Positions 1 to 9,070 are shown, counted from the stretch's first letter. The stretch: DNA of 16,118 bases from Lachnospiraceae bacterium (GCA_017964745.1 JAGCRJ010000276.1:1-16118); one strand, 5' to 3'. Numbers and translations: made by a program. Notes: generated from the letters alone by a model not told the origin.

Positions 1-2091
1 AGTTCCTGGAATTACATTTCCATTGCTGTCCGTCGTAGGTTCGGTGGTAACGGTATAGGTAACGGTAAGGATTCCGGAAGGACATCCTATACCGTAGAAA
101 TTCGATGTGTAAGGGAACTCCCTGGTCGTCTGCTCAAGAAGCACCTTTCCGTCTGATCCTACCAGTCTGAGCTTGACCTCGGTACCGCTAATATAGTCGG
201 GTGCCTCGACAGATGTAGGTGCGGATACATTGAGATTACACTTATAAGTATGAACCTCGGGGCCCGAGCTTACTTCGAAATCGATAATGGCTCCTTCGCT
301 GACATATGAACCTTCCGCAAGGGACTGTGAGCAGACCATGCCCGCCGGAATATCAGCCGAAGGAACATATGTGATCCTGCCTATGCTGAGTTCATTCTCT
401 ATACAGGTAACGGTAGCATCGGTTTCATCCATACCGATGATGCGGGGAACCCTGACCTTGACGTCGGTTGCTCCGACACTGACCGTAACGGTTACGGATA
501 CACCCTTTGCCGCCATTACACCGGCTTCGGGATTTGTGGAGATGACATAGCCCTGAGGTATTTCGTCCGAGCTTGCTTCTTCCATATTTACGGTAAATCC
601 GCTGAGTTCGAGAGTGAGCTTGGCTTCGTTTATGGTCTTGCCGACAACGTCGGGCATCTCCACGGAATCGGTTCCGGAGCTGACGAGCAGATTTACATTG
701 GTTCCGGAGATAATGGTCGTTCCGGCCTCAACATCACAGCTGATGACTATTCCGGATGCGATGGTCTCCGACTCCTGGAAATCGACAAGGGGATTAATGC
801 CGAGGGCCACAAGGGCATTCTTGGCACTTTCTATATCGGAACCGACTACGGAAGGCATAACGACTTCCTTGACTTCAACGGTTCCCTGCCCCTGATCGTC
901 GATGATGACATTGCTTCCGGATTCGCCGGAGTTTCCGTTGGAATCCATTCTGTTTCCGATGATCTTGATCGCAAGGAATATGATGATCATCACGATGACG
1001 ATACCGGCAAGTATCGAAAGGGCCGTGGTGATCTTCTCCATTTTGGAGGGGCCGTCATAATCACCGGAGTGATGTCCCATACCGTCTTCATCATCTTCTT
1101 CGTCGCCGTAATAATCATTTTCGGCAAGTCTCATCTGAGCGGTATTCGAGGTTTCTTCGGGATAATAATCGTTATAATCGGCGGTGCTGTTCTTGATCTC
1201 CTCCATCTCCTCGTCGGTCACGGTCCTGGTGCCTTCGGATTCAACGCCGGAACGGACTACGAAATCGGCATCGGGAGTAAGCAGGCACTGCTTGAGGTCT
1301 TCCACAAGCTCCTGCATATTCTGATATCTTCTGTCGGGAGATTTCTCACAGCACTTAAGAACTATGTCTTCGAGAGAATAGGGAATCTCGGGAACGAAAT
1401 CCCTGGGTGAAGGCATGGGCTCCTGGATATGCTTTATCGCGATCGCAACGGTGGTCTCACCGTTAAAAGGAACCCTTCCCGTGAGCATTTCGAACATGGT
1501 GATACCGAGTGAATAGATATCACTCTTTTCATCGGAGTAACCGCCTCTTGCCTGCTCGGGTGATGTATAGTGAACGGATCCCATTACATTGGAGGTTATG
1601 GTGTTGCTGGTAGCCGCCTTGGCGATACCGAAATCCGTTACCTTAACCTTTCCTGCAAGGGAAATGATTATATTCTGGGGCTTGATATCCCTGTGGATTA
1701 TGTGCTTTTCATGAGCGGCCTCGATACCCATACCTACCTGTATGGCGATACTTACGGCCTCTTCAAAGGAAAGACGTGCCTTCTTTTCGATATACTTCTT
1801 GAGAGTGATACCCTCGACAAGCTCCATTACAATGTAGTAGATGTCGGCTTCTTCGCCTACATCATATACATTAACCACATTGGGATGCATCAGTCCTGCA
1901 GCAGCCTGGGCCTCAACACGGAACTTGGAAACGAAATTCTCGTTCTCGGAAAATTCCTGCTTGAGCACCTTGACCGCAACATTTCTGGAAAGCTTGTTGT
2001 CGACAGCTTTATATACATCGGCCATTCCGCCGGTACCGATCTTCTCGAGTATCTCGTAGCGGTCTGCGATTGTCATTCCGATCTTGACCAT
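1..2091 (-). CDS. prkC: PASTA-domain Ser/Thr protein kinase PrkC/Stk1 (3' end outside window)
   Basis: This membrane kinase phosphorylates proteins on Ser/Thr in response to muropeptides or lipid II bound outside the cell. The 697 codons in view hold a Hanks-type kinase domain at residues 12-270: glycine loop GTGGMADVY (19-27), Lys41, Glu60, HRDIKPQN (133-140), DFG (153-155), Thr-rich activation loop (161-166) and SPE (177-179). An acidic juxtamembrane linker (about 290-350) leads to one membrane helix (354-378) and three PASTA repeats (about 411-473, 478-540, 546-610). Beyond them is a beta-rich tail with Cys618 and Cys670. The reading frame stays open to base 1, so the C-terminus is missing. 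The ATG lies three bases after the prpC stop, with GAGG about 11 bases upstream inside prpC, so the two are co-translated. The family assignment is secure. The ligand and substrates are inferred from relatives. Confidence 0.97.
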   Translation of the reverse strand, partial: MVKIGMTIADRYEILEKIGTGGMADVYKAVDNKLSRNVAVKVLKQEFSENENFVSKFRVEAQAAAGLMHPNVVNVYDVGEEADIYYIVMELVEGITLKKYIEKKARLSFEEAVSIAIQVGMGIEAAHEKHIIHRDIKPQNIIISLAGKVKVTDFGIAKAATSNTITSNVMGSVHYTSPEQARGGYSDEKSDIYSLGITMFEMLTGRVPFNGETTVAIAIKHIQEPMPSPRDFVPEIPYSLEDIVLKCCEKSPDRRYQNMQELVEDLKQCLLTPDADFVVRSGVESEGTRTVTDEEMEEIKNSTADYNDYYPEETSNTAQMRLAENDYYGDEEDDEDGMGHHSGDYDGPSKMEKITTALSILAGIVIVMIIIFLAIKIIGNRMDSNGNSGESGSNVIIDDQGQGTVEVKEVVMPSVVGSDIESAKNALVALGINPLVDFQESETIASGIVISCDVEAGTTIISGTNVNLLVSSGTDSVEMPDVVGKTINEAKLTLELSGFTVNMEEASSDEIPQGYVISTNPEAGVMAAKGVSVTVTVSVGATDVKVRVPRIIGMDETDATVTCIENELSIGRITYVPSADIPAGMVCSQSLAEGSYVSEGAIIDFEVSSGPEVHTYKCNLNVSAPTSVEAPDYISGTEVKLRLVGSDGKVLLEQTTREFPYTSNFYGIGCPSGILTVTYTVTTEPTTDSNGNVIPGT

Positions 2092-2094
2092 GAC

Positions 2095-2829
2095 TTAATT
2101 ATCCTCATATCTGATGAGCACTACGGAAATGTTATCGAGTCCGCCGTTCTCATTTGCTTCGTTAATAAGTTTTTCCGCAGCTGATGCCACATCGGGTGAA
2201 CCGCTGACTATCTGCCTGATCCTCTCATCGGTGACCATATTGGTAAGACCGTCGGTGCACAGCATGACCGTATCACCGCTTTCCAATATATGGGAGTAGA
2301 TATCGGGTTCAACATCGGGCTTGATGCCGACCGCCCTGGTGATCACGTTCTTTTCCGGATGGGATCTTGCCTTTTCCCTGGTAAGACCGCCCCTGCGGAT
2401 CATCTCCTCGACAAGCGAATGATCAACCGTGATCTGTTTTATGTCCCTGGGGGTGATCACATACATTCTGCTGTCACCCACATTGACCGCCTGGACAACA
2501 TTCTCTATGAAGGTGCATGCCACTACGGTCGTTCCCATTCCCTCGGTGATCGTCTCCTCAACCGAAAGCTCGTAAACGGCCTTGTTGGCTTTAAGTACCG
2601 CATTCTTAAGGGAGATCGAAGGATTGTTCTCATTCGAAGCTTTGATGCTGTCGATCATCGTATTGACCGCAGTACGCGAAGCCATCTCCCCCGCTGCATG
2701 GCCACCCATTCCGTCCGCAACGATAAATACATTAAGAAGATCGCCGAGCGGAAGGTCAGTGGTGTAAACACAGTCCTGGTTGTTTTTTCTCATTAGTCCC
2801 GTATCGGAACACGAAAATACTTTAAGCAC
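2095..2829 (-). CDS. prpC: PP2C-family Ser/Thr phosphatase PrpC/Stp1
   Basis: This cytoplasmic metal-dependent phosphatase removes phosphate from PrkC and its targets. The 244 residues are the usual length for the bacterial PrpC/Stp group. Visible PP2C motifs are NNQD (16-19), ADGMGGHAAGE (38-48, metal ligands Asp39 and Gly40), the GTT stretch (99-101), GDSR (118-121), CTDGL (191-195, Asp193) and GGLDNIS (229-235, Asp232). Translation starts at a GTG, supported by AAAGGA about seven bases upstream and by the usual N-terminus just before the SD-G motif. It sits directly upstream of prkC with a three-base gap, the standard phosphatase-kinase pair. A good promoter (2878-2906) lies in front of it, so the pair can be expressed apart from the rlmN operon. 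Confidence 0.96.
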   Translation of the reverse strand: MLKVFSCSDTGLMRKNNQDCVYTTDLPLGDLLNVFIVADGMGGHAAGEMASRTAVNTMIDSIKASNENNPSISLKNAVLKANKAVYELSVEETITEGMGTTVVACTFIENVVQAVNVGDSRMYVITPRDIKQITVDHSLVEEMIRRGGLTREKARSHPEKNVITRAVGIKPDVEPDIYSHILESGDTVMLCTDGLTNMVTDERIRQIVSGSPDVASAAEKLINEANENGGLDNISVVLIRYEDN

Positions 2830-2877
2830 CTTTTTGTCCTTTTAAAGGCTTATAGGTAAAATGCCCATAGCGGGTAG

Positions 2878-2906
2878 ATTTTAACATTATTCAGGGTATA
2901 AATCAA
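2878..2906 (-). promoter_or_regulatory. Predicted sigma-A promoter for prpC-prkC
   Basis: On the minus strand, TTGATT (2906-2901) and TAAAAT (2883-2878) are separated by exactly 17 bases. A TG one base before the -10 makes it an extended -10 site. Transcription would start near 2871, leaving a leader of about 42 bases before the prpC GTG. The site follows a hairpin just beyond the rlmN stop. This is a sequence match only. Confidence 0.65.
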
Positions 2907-2914
2907 ATAAATCA

Positions 2915-2934
2915 GAGGCAGCCTCAGCTGCCTC
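2915..2934 (-). terminator. Hairpin after rlmN, possible weak terminator
   Basis: A perfect 8-bp stem (GAGGCAGC paired with GCTGCCTC) closes a 4-base loop, 12 bases past the rlmN stop. The following minus-strand sequence is T-rich (TGATTTATTTG) but not a clean U-run. It may therefore terminate only partly, or protect the 3' end of the priA-rlmN message, with some read-through into prpC. Confidence 0.55.
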
Positions 2935-2946
2935 CCGGAGACATAT

Positions 2947-3975
2947 TCATTTTTCGGACATGCGCTTTCTGAGCTGTCCGCAGGCGCCGTCAATATCGCG
3001 TCCCATCTCACGTCTGACGGTCGAATTCACCCCTCTTTTCTCAAGGGCCTGCTTAAAGGCATTGGTATCCTTTCCCGAAGTCGGTCTGAATCCCGTCTCA
3101 GTCACCGGATTTACCGGGATAAGATTTACATGTGCTGAAACTTTTCTTGCAAGATTCGAAATCTCGTCGGCATCTGCCGGTGTATCATTGACCCCGGCGA
3201 TCAGGGCGTACTCGAAAGTAAGTCTCCTTCCGGTCTCCTTAAAATAATAGGAACATGCATCAAGCAGCTCATCCAGAGAGTACTTATTTGCTATCGGCAT
3301 AAGGGCTTTCCGCTTTTCATCAGTCCCTGCATGCAATGAAATAGCTAACGTTATTGAAATATGAAGATCTGCCAGTTTTCTTATCTCCGGAACAAGCCCG
3401 CAAGTGGAGACCGTGATATTCCTCTGCGAAATGTTCAAACCGTTCTCATCGGTAACTAATGTTATGAAACGGATGAGATTGTCAAAGTTTTCCAGCGGTT
3501 CTCCCATTCCCATTACAACAACATTTGATACTCTTTCATTGATATCATTAGTTATCTTATAAATCTGGTCAAGCATTTCCGAAGGCTCGAGACTTCTGAT
3601 GCAGCCTCCGATGGTGGAGGCACAGAACTTGCAGCCCATCCTGCAGCCGACCTGTGAAGATATGCAGACGGAGTTGCCGTGATGATATCTCATAAGGACG
3701 CTTTCGACCGTGTTGCCGTCCCCGAGTTCAAAAAGATACTTTCTGGTTCCGTCATCCTTTGATACCTGGACCTCGAGTTTTTTAAGATCGGTGATCTCAT
3801 ACTCCGAAGAAAGCTTTTCCCTGAGTGCGGCAGAAAGATCGGTCATCTCCTCGAAAGAACTTACAAGCTTTACATGGAGCCACTTATAGATCTGTCCGGC
3901 ACGGAAGGGCTTCTCTCCGATCGATGCCATCTCTTCCTTCAATTGTAAAAGTGTAAGCGATTTTATATCTTTCAT
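2947..3975 (-). CDS. rlmN: 23S rRNA (A2503-C2)/tRNA (A37-C2) methyltransferase RlmN
   Basis: This radical SAM enzyme methylates C2 of A2503 in 23S rRNA, and in many bacteria A37 of tRNAs. The 342-residue length is typical. The cluster motif CRMGCKFC gives Cys111, Cys115 and Cys118. The SAM-binding GMGEP is at 156-160. The second essential cysteine, which carries the transferred methyl, is Cys332 in DIDGACGQL. The N-terminal residues 1-90 match the family's accessory domain. The ATG at 3975 is preceded by an in-frame stop close upstream and only a poor Shine-Dalgarno, so expression may depend on transcription and translation from rsmB 56 bases upstream. RlmN next to prpC-prkC is the common Firmicutes order. 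Confidence 0.97.
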   Translation of the reverse strand: MKDIKSLTLLQLKEEMASIGEKPFRAGQIYKWLHVKLVSSFEEMTDLSAALREKLSSEYEITDLKKLEVQVSKDDGTRKYLFELGDGNTVESVLMRYHHGNSVCISSQVGCRMGCKFCASTIGGCIRSLEPSEMLDQIYKITNDINERVSNVVVMGMGEPLENFDNLIRFITLVTDENGLNISQRNITVSTCGLVPEIRKLADLHISITLAISLHAGTDEKRKALMPIANKYSLDELLDACSYYFKETGRRLTFEYALIAGVNDTPADADEISNLARKVSAHVNLIPVNPVTETGFRPTSGKDTNAFKQALEKRGVNSTVRREMGRDIDGACGQLRKRMSEK

Positions 3976-3995
3976 ATTATTTCATAGTAAACCTA

Positions 3996-4033
3996 TGCCT
4001 GAAGGCAAAACAGCGGAACCGTCCCCCTGTTTT
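3996..4033 (-). repeat. Two adjacent hairpins with a GGGGACGGTTC core between rsmB and rlmN
   Basis: On the minus strand, AAAACAG (4033-4027) pairs with CTGTTTT (4013-4007) around a loop holding GGGGACGGTTCCG. A short hairpin, TGCC-TTCA-GGCA, follows at 4007-3996. The first stem overlaps the rsmB stop codon. I recall GGGGACGG-type inverted repeats scattered between genes of Clostridia, but this could not be checked here. The first stem is not followed by a T-run, so it is not a convincing terminator. It could be an mRNA-processing or stability element. Confidence 0.5.
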
Positions 4034-5363
4034 ATGGTTTTCTTCTGAGGACGCAGTAGAAGAATCCGTCCTGCTCGGCTTCATCGGGAAGGAGCTGAAC
4101 CGGAGAACCCACCGTTTCATAATCATAGTTATCGGTTATATATAACACTTGTTCTTCATTCTCGGCCCGTCTCACGGTACATGTCGAGTACAGGAGCGTG
4201 CCTCCCTTTTTTACATAGGGAACGCAGGCATCAATGATCCTGCGCTGAAGTCCGGTAAGTGAATCCAGGCTTTCTTTGGTCAGATTGTATTTGATGTCAC
4301 GCTTTTTGCCGATGACCCCCAGTCCGCTGCACGGAACATCCAGGATCACAACATCATAGCCTTCGTCCGACCCGGGATGGTGAACCGAGGCATCCCTGAC
4401 AAGGACATTCACATTCCCGCATCCGAGTCTTTCGATATTCTCTTTAATGATATCTGTTTTAGCTTCGGAAACATCACATGAAGTAACGCTTCCGGATGAT
4501 TTTGCAAGTTCTGATGCAAGAATCGTCTTTCCTCCGGGTGCCGCACAGCAGTCGAGCACCTTATCGCCCTCTTTTATGCCTGCAGCCAGTACCGCTTTTA
4601 TTGAGCTGACATCCTGAACATTGAAAAGACCCTCATCATATCCGGGAAGACTTCTCAGATCACCTGTATGATAAGCCTGATAGACAAAAGGTACCTGAGG
4701 ATCCTGTTTTAAAGTAACGCCCGTTTCTTTAATGGCATTTACTGCAGCTTCTCTTTCCTCATCGGTAAGGCCCGACCTGAACCGTAGTGATACTCCCCTG
4801 ATACCGCTCATGGCTTCCAGGATCTTCTCTGCCCTCTCACCGTACTCACCGGTAAAGATATTTACCATATCACCGGGAAGGGAATACTTTATGCCGAGGT
4901 ATGTCTCGGGAGAGTACTGTCCGGGCTTCGGAAGAAATATTTCATATCGTTTGTTATCTTTCACACCCGAAGCTTCAACATCCCTTAGGATTCCTCTGAG
5001 GACTCCGTTGACAAATCCACCCAGCCCCTTGAAGCCTCTCTTGCCCGCAAGATTGACCGACTCCTTTACGACGGCATATCCGGGAGCATCCGTAAACAGG
5101 ATCTGATACACTCCCATCCTGAGAATGTTTCTGATCACCGGCTTCATCTTCGGAGTTTTGACCGAAGACTTTCTGTCCAAAATAAAATCCAGCGTTATAC
5201 GGCGTTCGATAGTCCCTTCAAAAAGGAGCTTGATGAACGCCTTATCACGCCGGTCAAGATAATCATATTTATTCAGAACGTTAGTTATTAAATTGCCGTA
5301 TCCACCGTTTGCTCCTTCTGCCTCCATAATGGCATCCAGGGCAATTGATCTGACATTATCCAT
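4032..5363 (-). CDS. rsmB: 16S rRNA (C967-C5)-methyltransferase RsmB
   Basis: This SAM-dependent enzyme makes m5C967 in 16S rRNA. The 443 residues match the family (about 430-450). Residues 1-130 form the NusB-like RNA-binding domain. The catalytic Rossmann domain follows with the SAM motif VLDCCAAPGGKT (269-280), acidic SAM contact SCDVSE (295-300), motif IV LDVPCSG (341-347, Cys345) and motif VI YSTCTV (392-397, Cys395). These are the two cysteines used in the covalent 5-methylcytosine mechanism. The ATG is eight bases after the last base of the fmt coding frame, with only a weak GGAT-like ribosome site, which fits translational coupling. A hairpin overlaps its stop. Confidence 0.97.
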   Translation of the reverse strand: MDNVRSIALDAIMEAEGANGGYGNLITNVLNKYDYLDRRDKAFIKLLFEGTIERRITLDFILDRKSSVKTPKMKPVIRNILRMGVYQILFTDAPGYAVVKESVNLAGKRGFKGLGGFVNGVLRGILRDVEASGVKDNKRYEIFLPKPGQYSPETYLGIKYSLPGDMVNIFTGEYGERAEKILEAMSGIRGVSLRFRSGLTDEEREAAVNAIKETGVTLKQDPQVPFVYQAYHTGDLRSLPGYDEGLFNVQDVSSIKAVLAAGIKEGDKVLDCCAAPGGKTILASELAKSSGSVTSCDVSEAKTDIIKENIERLGCGNVNVLVRDASVHHPGSDEGYDVVILDVPCSGLGVIGKKRDIKYNLTKESLDSLTGLQRRIIDACVPYVKKGGTLLYSTCTVRRAENEEQVLYITDNYDYETVGSPVQLLPDEAEQDGFFYCVLRRKP

Positions 5364-5369
5364 CTTTGA

Positions 5370-6293
5370 TCATCCGAGGACGGTTCCGCAGCTCAGCTTG
5401 TTGCCGAGAAGAAATGCGGAAGTATCCATTCTCTTTTTTCCTTCTGCCTGAAGTGATGTGACACGTATCGAACCTTCGGAGCATGCTACGGTAAAAGAAT
5501 TCTTATCAACATCAATGATCTCGCCGGGCTTGCCGCTCTTTTCACTTACGGCAGCTTCCCAGATCTTGAGTGTTTTTCCGTCGAGACGGGTAAATGCACC
5601 GGGCCAGGGGTTGAACGCACGTATCTGTGCATCAATCTGACCTGCGGTCTTCCCGAAATCGATGAGTCCGTCCTCCTTTTTGATCAGAGGCGCATAGCAG
5701 CTGAGAGAATCATCCTGAGTAACAGGAGTTATTTTACCCTCTTCTATCAGTGGAAGTGCTTCGAGCAGCGCCTTTCCGCCAAGGTCCATGAGCCTGTCAT
5801 GGAGGGTTTCGAATGTCTCATCGGGTGCGATCTCATATTTCTTCTGATAAAGGATATCTCCGGTATCCAGTCCCTCATTCATCTGCATTATGGTGATACC
5901 GGTCTCTTTTTCACCGTCAAGAATGACCCTCTGGATGGGGGATGCTCCGCGGTACCTGGGAAGAAGCGAAGCATGGACATTGATGCAGCCGTATTTGGGC
6001 TGATCAAGGATCTCCTTTGAAAGGATCTGGCCGAAAGCAGCGACCACATATATATCAGCGGGATACTCCAAAAGCTTTGCGGTCTCTTCGGGTCTTTTGA
6101 TCCTCTCGGGCTGGAGCACGGGAATCCCCGCATTTACGGCAACTTCCTTAACAGGCGAAAAAACGGGAGCTCCGCTCCTTCCTTTCGGCCTGTCAGGCTG
6201 AGTAATAACAGCTGATATTTCATATCCCGCATCTATAAGACTTTTAAGGCTTCCGGCTGCAAAATCCGGAGTTCCCATAAACAGGATCTTCAT
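5370..6293 (-). CDS. fmt: Methionyl-tRNA formyltransferase
   Basis: The enzyme transfers a formyl group from 10-formyl-tetrahydrofolate to Met-tRNA(fMet) before initiation. The 307-residue length is standard. It begins with the characteristic ILFMGTPDFA (3-12), then has QPDRPKGR (32-39) and the catalytic NVHASLLPRYRG block (105-116), with Asn105, His107 and the SLLP loop. Asp143 follows in GLDTGD. The C-terminal part (about 205-307) is the OB-like tRNA-binding domain. Its ATG is six bases after the def stop, and its ribosome site GAGGAG lies in the 3' end of def. Pairing with peptide deformylase, which later removes the formyl group, is nearly universal in bacteria. Confidence 0.98.
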   Translation of the reverse strand: MKILFMGTPDFAAGSLKSLIDAGYEISAVITQPDRPKGRSGAPVFSPVKEVAVNAGIPVLQPERIKRPEETAKLLEYPADIYVVAAFGQILSKEILDQPKYGCINVHASLLPRYRGASPIQRVILDGEKETGITIMQMNEGLDTGDILYQKKYEIAPDETFETLHDRLMDLGGKALLEALPLIEEGKITPVTQDDSLSCYAPLIKKEDGLIDFGKTAGQIDAQIRAFNPWPGAFTRLDGKTLKIWEAAVSEKSGKPGEIIDVDKNSFTVACSEGSIRVTSLQAEGKKRMDTSAFLLGNKLSCGTVLG

Positions 6294-6299
6294 TCAGTT

Positions 6300-6806
6300 T
6301 CACTCCTCTTCGGGGATTTCTTCTTCGTCATCGTCATCAGCCAGGGACTCGGTATCCATGAGTTCGCCCTCGAGCTTTTCGGTGTACAGATGGCCTTCAA
6401 GATGCTCGAGTTCGTGGCAGATGGCTCTTGCAAGAAGTCCTTCACCTTCGATCTCGATCGGATTCATATCCCTGTCAAGCGCAACCGCCTTGACATGTTG
6501 CGGCCTGGTAACAATACCGGTCTTTCCGGGAAGGCTGAGGCATCCTTCATAGCCGGTCTGCTCTCCGTCCTGCTCAACGATCCTGGGATTAATAAGAACA
6601 ATGGGATCTTCTCCCGTAGTATCAATGACAACGATACGCTTTAAAACACCTACCTGCGGAGCCGCAAGTCCCACTCCGTTTGCATCGTACATGGTCTCAA
6701 ACATGTCATCTATGAGCTGCTTATTGCGCTCCGTCATTTCCTTGACCTCGATGCAGACCTTATTGAGAACGGGATCTCCGAATTCTCTTATATTTCTGAG
6801 TGCCAT
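6300..6806 (-). CDS. def: Peptide deformylase
   Basis: This Fe(II) metalloenzyme removes the N-formyl group from nascent proteins. All three signature motifs are present in 168 residues: GVGLAAPQVG (44-53), EGCLSLPG (87-94, metal ligand Cys89) and HELEH (131-135, ligands His131 and His135, catalytic Glu132). The residue before HELEH is Cys where many enzymes have Gln. The last 15 or so residues are an acidic tail (DDDDEEE and further glutamates), which looks like a lineage extension and not part of the catalytic fold. AGAGG lies about nine bases before the ATG. The priA stop is 15 bases upstream. Confidence 0.98.
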   Translation of the reverse strand: MALRNIREFGDPVLNKVCIEVKEMTERNKQLIDDMFETMYDANGVGLAAPQVGVLKRIVVIDTTGEDPIVLINPRIVEQDGEQTGYEGCLSLPGKTGIVTRPQHVKAVALDRDMNPIEIEGEGLLARAICHELEHLEGHLYTEKLEGELMDTESLADDDDEEEIPEEE

Positions 6807-6821
6807 TTTCTTTACCTCTTA

Positions 6822-9050
6822 TTAAATCTGATTCATGGGATCGAGATCGAACTGAACGAACATCTGTCCCATGTCCTTATCCTTGAAAAACTCCTCGGAT
6901 ACTCCTCTGATATCGGAAAGCCTCCTCAGATCGGCATTTTTCACGTACAGAACGTATCTGTAATAGTCCTTTACTTTCATTATATTTGCAGGTGCCGGAC
7001 CGAGTATCCTGACCGGACCTTTAGACTTTATCACATCTGACAGTTCTTCAGCAAGAAGCGCCGTCTTCTTTTGATCGGTTCCGAATAACTGTATGCACAG
7101 CATATGCGTTGCAGGGGGATATCCGGCCGCCTCACGGTATGCCGATTCCTCCTCGTAAAATGCCTCATAATCCTGTGCCGCGGCGCATTTAACCGCATAA
7201 TGCTCAGGCTGGTAGGTCTGGATTATGCTTAAGCCCGGTTTATCGCCTCTTCCCGCTCTTCCGCAGGCCTGTGCGAGAAGCTGGAAGGTCCTTTCGGAAG
7301 CCCTGTAATCGGGTACTCCGAGCGAAAGATCCGCCGCCAGAATGCCTACAAGCGTGACATTCGGAAAATCATGCCCTTTTACGATCATCTGCGTTCCGAT
7401 AAGGATCTGTGCCTCACCGTTTGCAAAGGAAGACAGGATCCTGTCATACGAACCCTTGGCAGACGTGGTGTCCTTATCCATTCTGAGAACCTTCACCCCG
7501 GGATACATCTTGACGATCCGTTCCTCAACCTGCTCGGTACCCGCCTTGATGGCTGCAAGATATGATGAACCGCATGAAGGGCAGTTTGCCGGTTTATCCA
7601 TGATCTCGCCGCAGTAATGGCAGACCAGCCTGGAAGTGCCGTGAAGCGACATGGGTACTTCACAGTGGGGACACATAATGACTTTACCGCATTCCCTGCA
7701 GGATACCTGTCCGGAGAATCCCCTTCTGTTAAGGAAAAGCATTATCTGCTCTCCCTTTGCGAGCGTTTCGTCCATATGTGCCTTCAGAGACCTTGAGAAC
7801 ATCGATCTGTTCCCGCCCGAAAGCTCTTTCCTTAAATCTATTATCTCCGTCCTCGGAAGTCCTACGCCCGTAGCCCTCTCTTTCATTGTAAAAAGAGTGA
7901 CTTTTCCTTCGATCGCCGCACTGTAGCTTTCCATTGAAGGGGTTGCGGAGCCCATAACAAAAGTCGCTCCCGACAGTTCACAGAGCTTTTTTGCAACCTC
8001 TCTTGCATGATACTTGGGAGTACTCTCGGATTTATAGCTGGACTCGTGCTCTTCATCCATTATGATGAGACCGATGTTCGGAAACGGCGTAAACAGCGCG
8101 GATCTGGGACCTATGATGATATCAATGTCCCTGTTTCTTGCTCTTTCGCACTGGTCGAATTTCTCACCGGCTGACATTGAAGAGTTCAGAACACTCACCC
8201 TGTCGCCGAATTTTGAATAAAATCTTGCAAGAGTCTGATATGTAAGGGCAATCTCGGGTATCAGGAAGATGACCTGCTTGCCCGAAAGTACGCATTTTTC
8301 AGCAAGTCTTATATAGACTTCGGTTTTACCGCTTCCGGTAACCCCGTGAATAAGGTAATTTCCTGCTTTGCCCTCTTCTATGTCCTTCTCTATCGCACCG
8401 ACGATCAGAGCCTGTTCGCCCGTCATCGATACGTTCTTCTTTTTCATCTCGGATACGGCAGGCTTCCTGTATTCCGATGAAGTCTCATAATAAGCCGCAC
8501 CGCTCTTTATAAGGCTTGTGACCGTGGCACCGCTCACCCTGAGCTTTCCCGATATCCAGGATGAAGGTATCCTGTCATTTTCGATCAGTGCACGAAGGAG
8601 ATTTTCCTTGGCCCTCTGTTTCTTTCTTTCCGCCTCGGCCGCAAGTGCAAGCAGCTCGTCCTTATCCATCTTCCTGACAAGCGTCTTGATCTCCACGGGC
8701 TTGGCCTTTGCCTTTGCGGGGATAACGGCCTTCAGAGCCTGTGAAAGAGTTCCGCCGTAGGTATCCTTTATGAACGCAGCTATCTCAAAGCTTCTGTCCT
8801 CGGCGCCCATGCTGCCTTCGACGAGCCCCAGAATATCCTTTACCTTGTCCGGATCATAGTCGGTATCATCCTTTATCGCGATGACATATCCCTTTTTCTC
8901 GGTATTTCCTGCGCCGAAAGGGATACTTACCCTGCTTCCCACGCAAATAATACCGGATAACCTTTCCGGTATCCGGTAACTGAACGGTTTATCAAGTTTT
9001 TCTATGCTGACATCTATACAGACATCGGCATACTTAACACCTGTTTCCAA
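6822..9050 (-). CDS. priA: Primosomal replication-restart helicase PriA
   Basis: PriA recognises stalled forks, unwinds DNA 3' to 5' and starts reloading of the replicative helicase. From the chosen start it has 742 residues. The N-terminal DNA-binding region opens with KYADVCIDVS. Walker A GVTGSGKT (236-243) and the DEEH box (332-335) mark the superfamily-2 helicase. Eight cysteines in four CxxC pairs (about 451/454, 460/463, 477/480, 490/493) bind two zinc ions. GRAGRG follows near 597. I choose TTG at 9050 because GGAG lies eight bases upstream and because the promoter at 9071-9099 would start RNA near 9064. A TTG at 9068 is also in frame but lies upstream of that start. It heads the priA-def-fmt-rsmB-rlmN run. 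Confidence 0.95.
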   Translation of the reverse strand: METGVKYADVCIDVSIEKLDKPFSYRIPERLSGIICVGSRVSIPFGAGNTEKKGYVIAIKDDTDYDPDKVKDILGLVEGSMGAEDRSFEIAAFIKDTYGGTLSQALKAVIPAKAKAKPVEIKTLVRKMDKDELLALAAEAERKKQRAKENLLRALIENDRIPSSWISGKLRVSGATVTSLIKSGAAYYETSSEYRKPAVSEMKKKNVSMTGEQALIVGAIEKDIEEGKAGNYLIHGVTGSGKTEVYIRLAEKCVLSGKQVIFLIPEIALTYQTLARFYSKFGDRVSVLNSSMSAGEKFDQCERARNRDIDIIIGPRSALFTPFPNIGLIIMDEEHESSYKSESTPKYHAREVAKKLCELSGATFVMGSATPSMESYSAAIEGKVTLFTMKERATGVGLPRTEIIDLRKELSGGNRSMFSRSLKAHMDETLAKGEQIMLFLNRRGFSGQVSCRECGKVIMCPHCEVPMSLHGTSRLVCHYCGEIMDKPANCPSCGSSYLAAIKAGTEQVEERIVKMYPGVKVLRMDKDTTSAKGSYDRILSSFANGEAQILIGTQMIVKGHDFPNVTLVGILAADLSLGVPDYRASERTFQLLAQACGRAGRGDKPGLSIIQTYQPEHYAVKCAAAQDYEAFYEEESAYREAAGYPPATHMLCIQLFGTDQKKTALLAEELSDVIKSKGPVRILGPAPANIMKVKDYYRYVLYVKNADLRRLSDIRGVSEEFFKDKDMGQMFVQFDLDPMNQI

Positions 9051-9070
9051 CTTAATATCTCCGAGCAATT

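Noticed and set aside
1570..2184. 204-codon plus-strand open frame
   Set aside because: It is antisense to the prkC kinase domain, which is full of catalytic motifs in the minus frame. The plus frame shows no family features.
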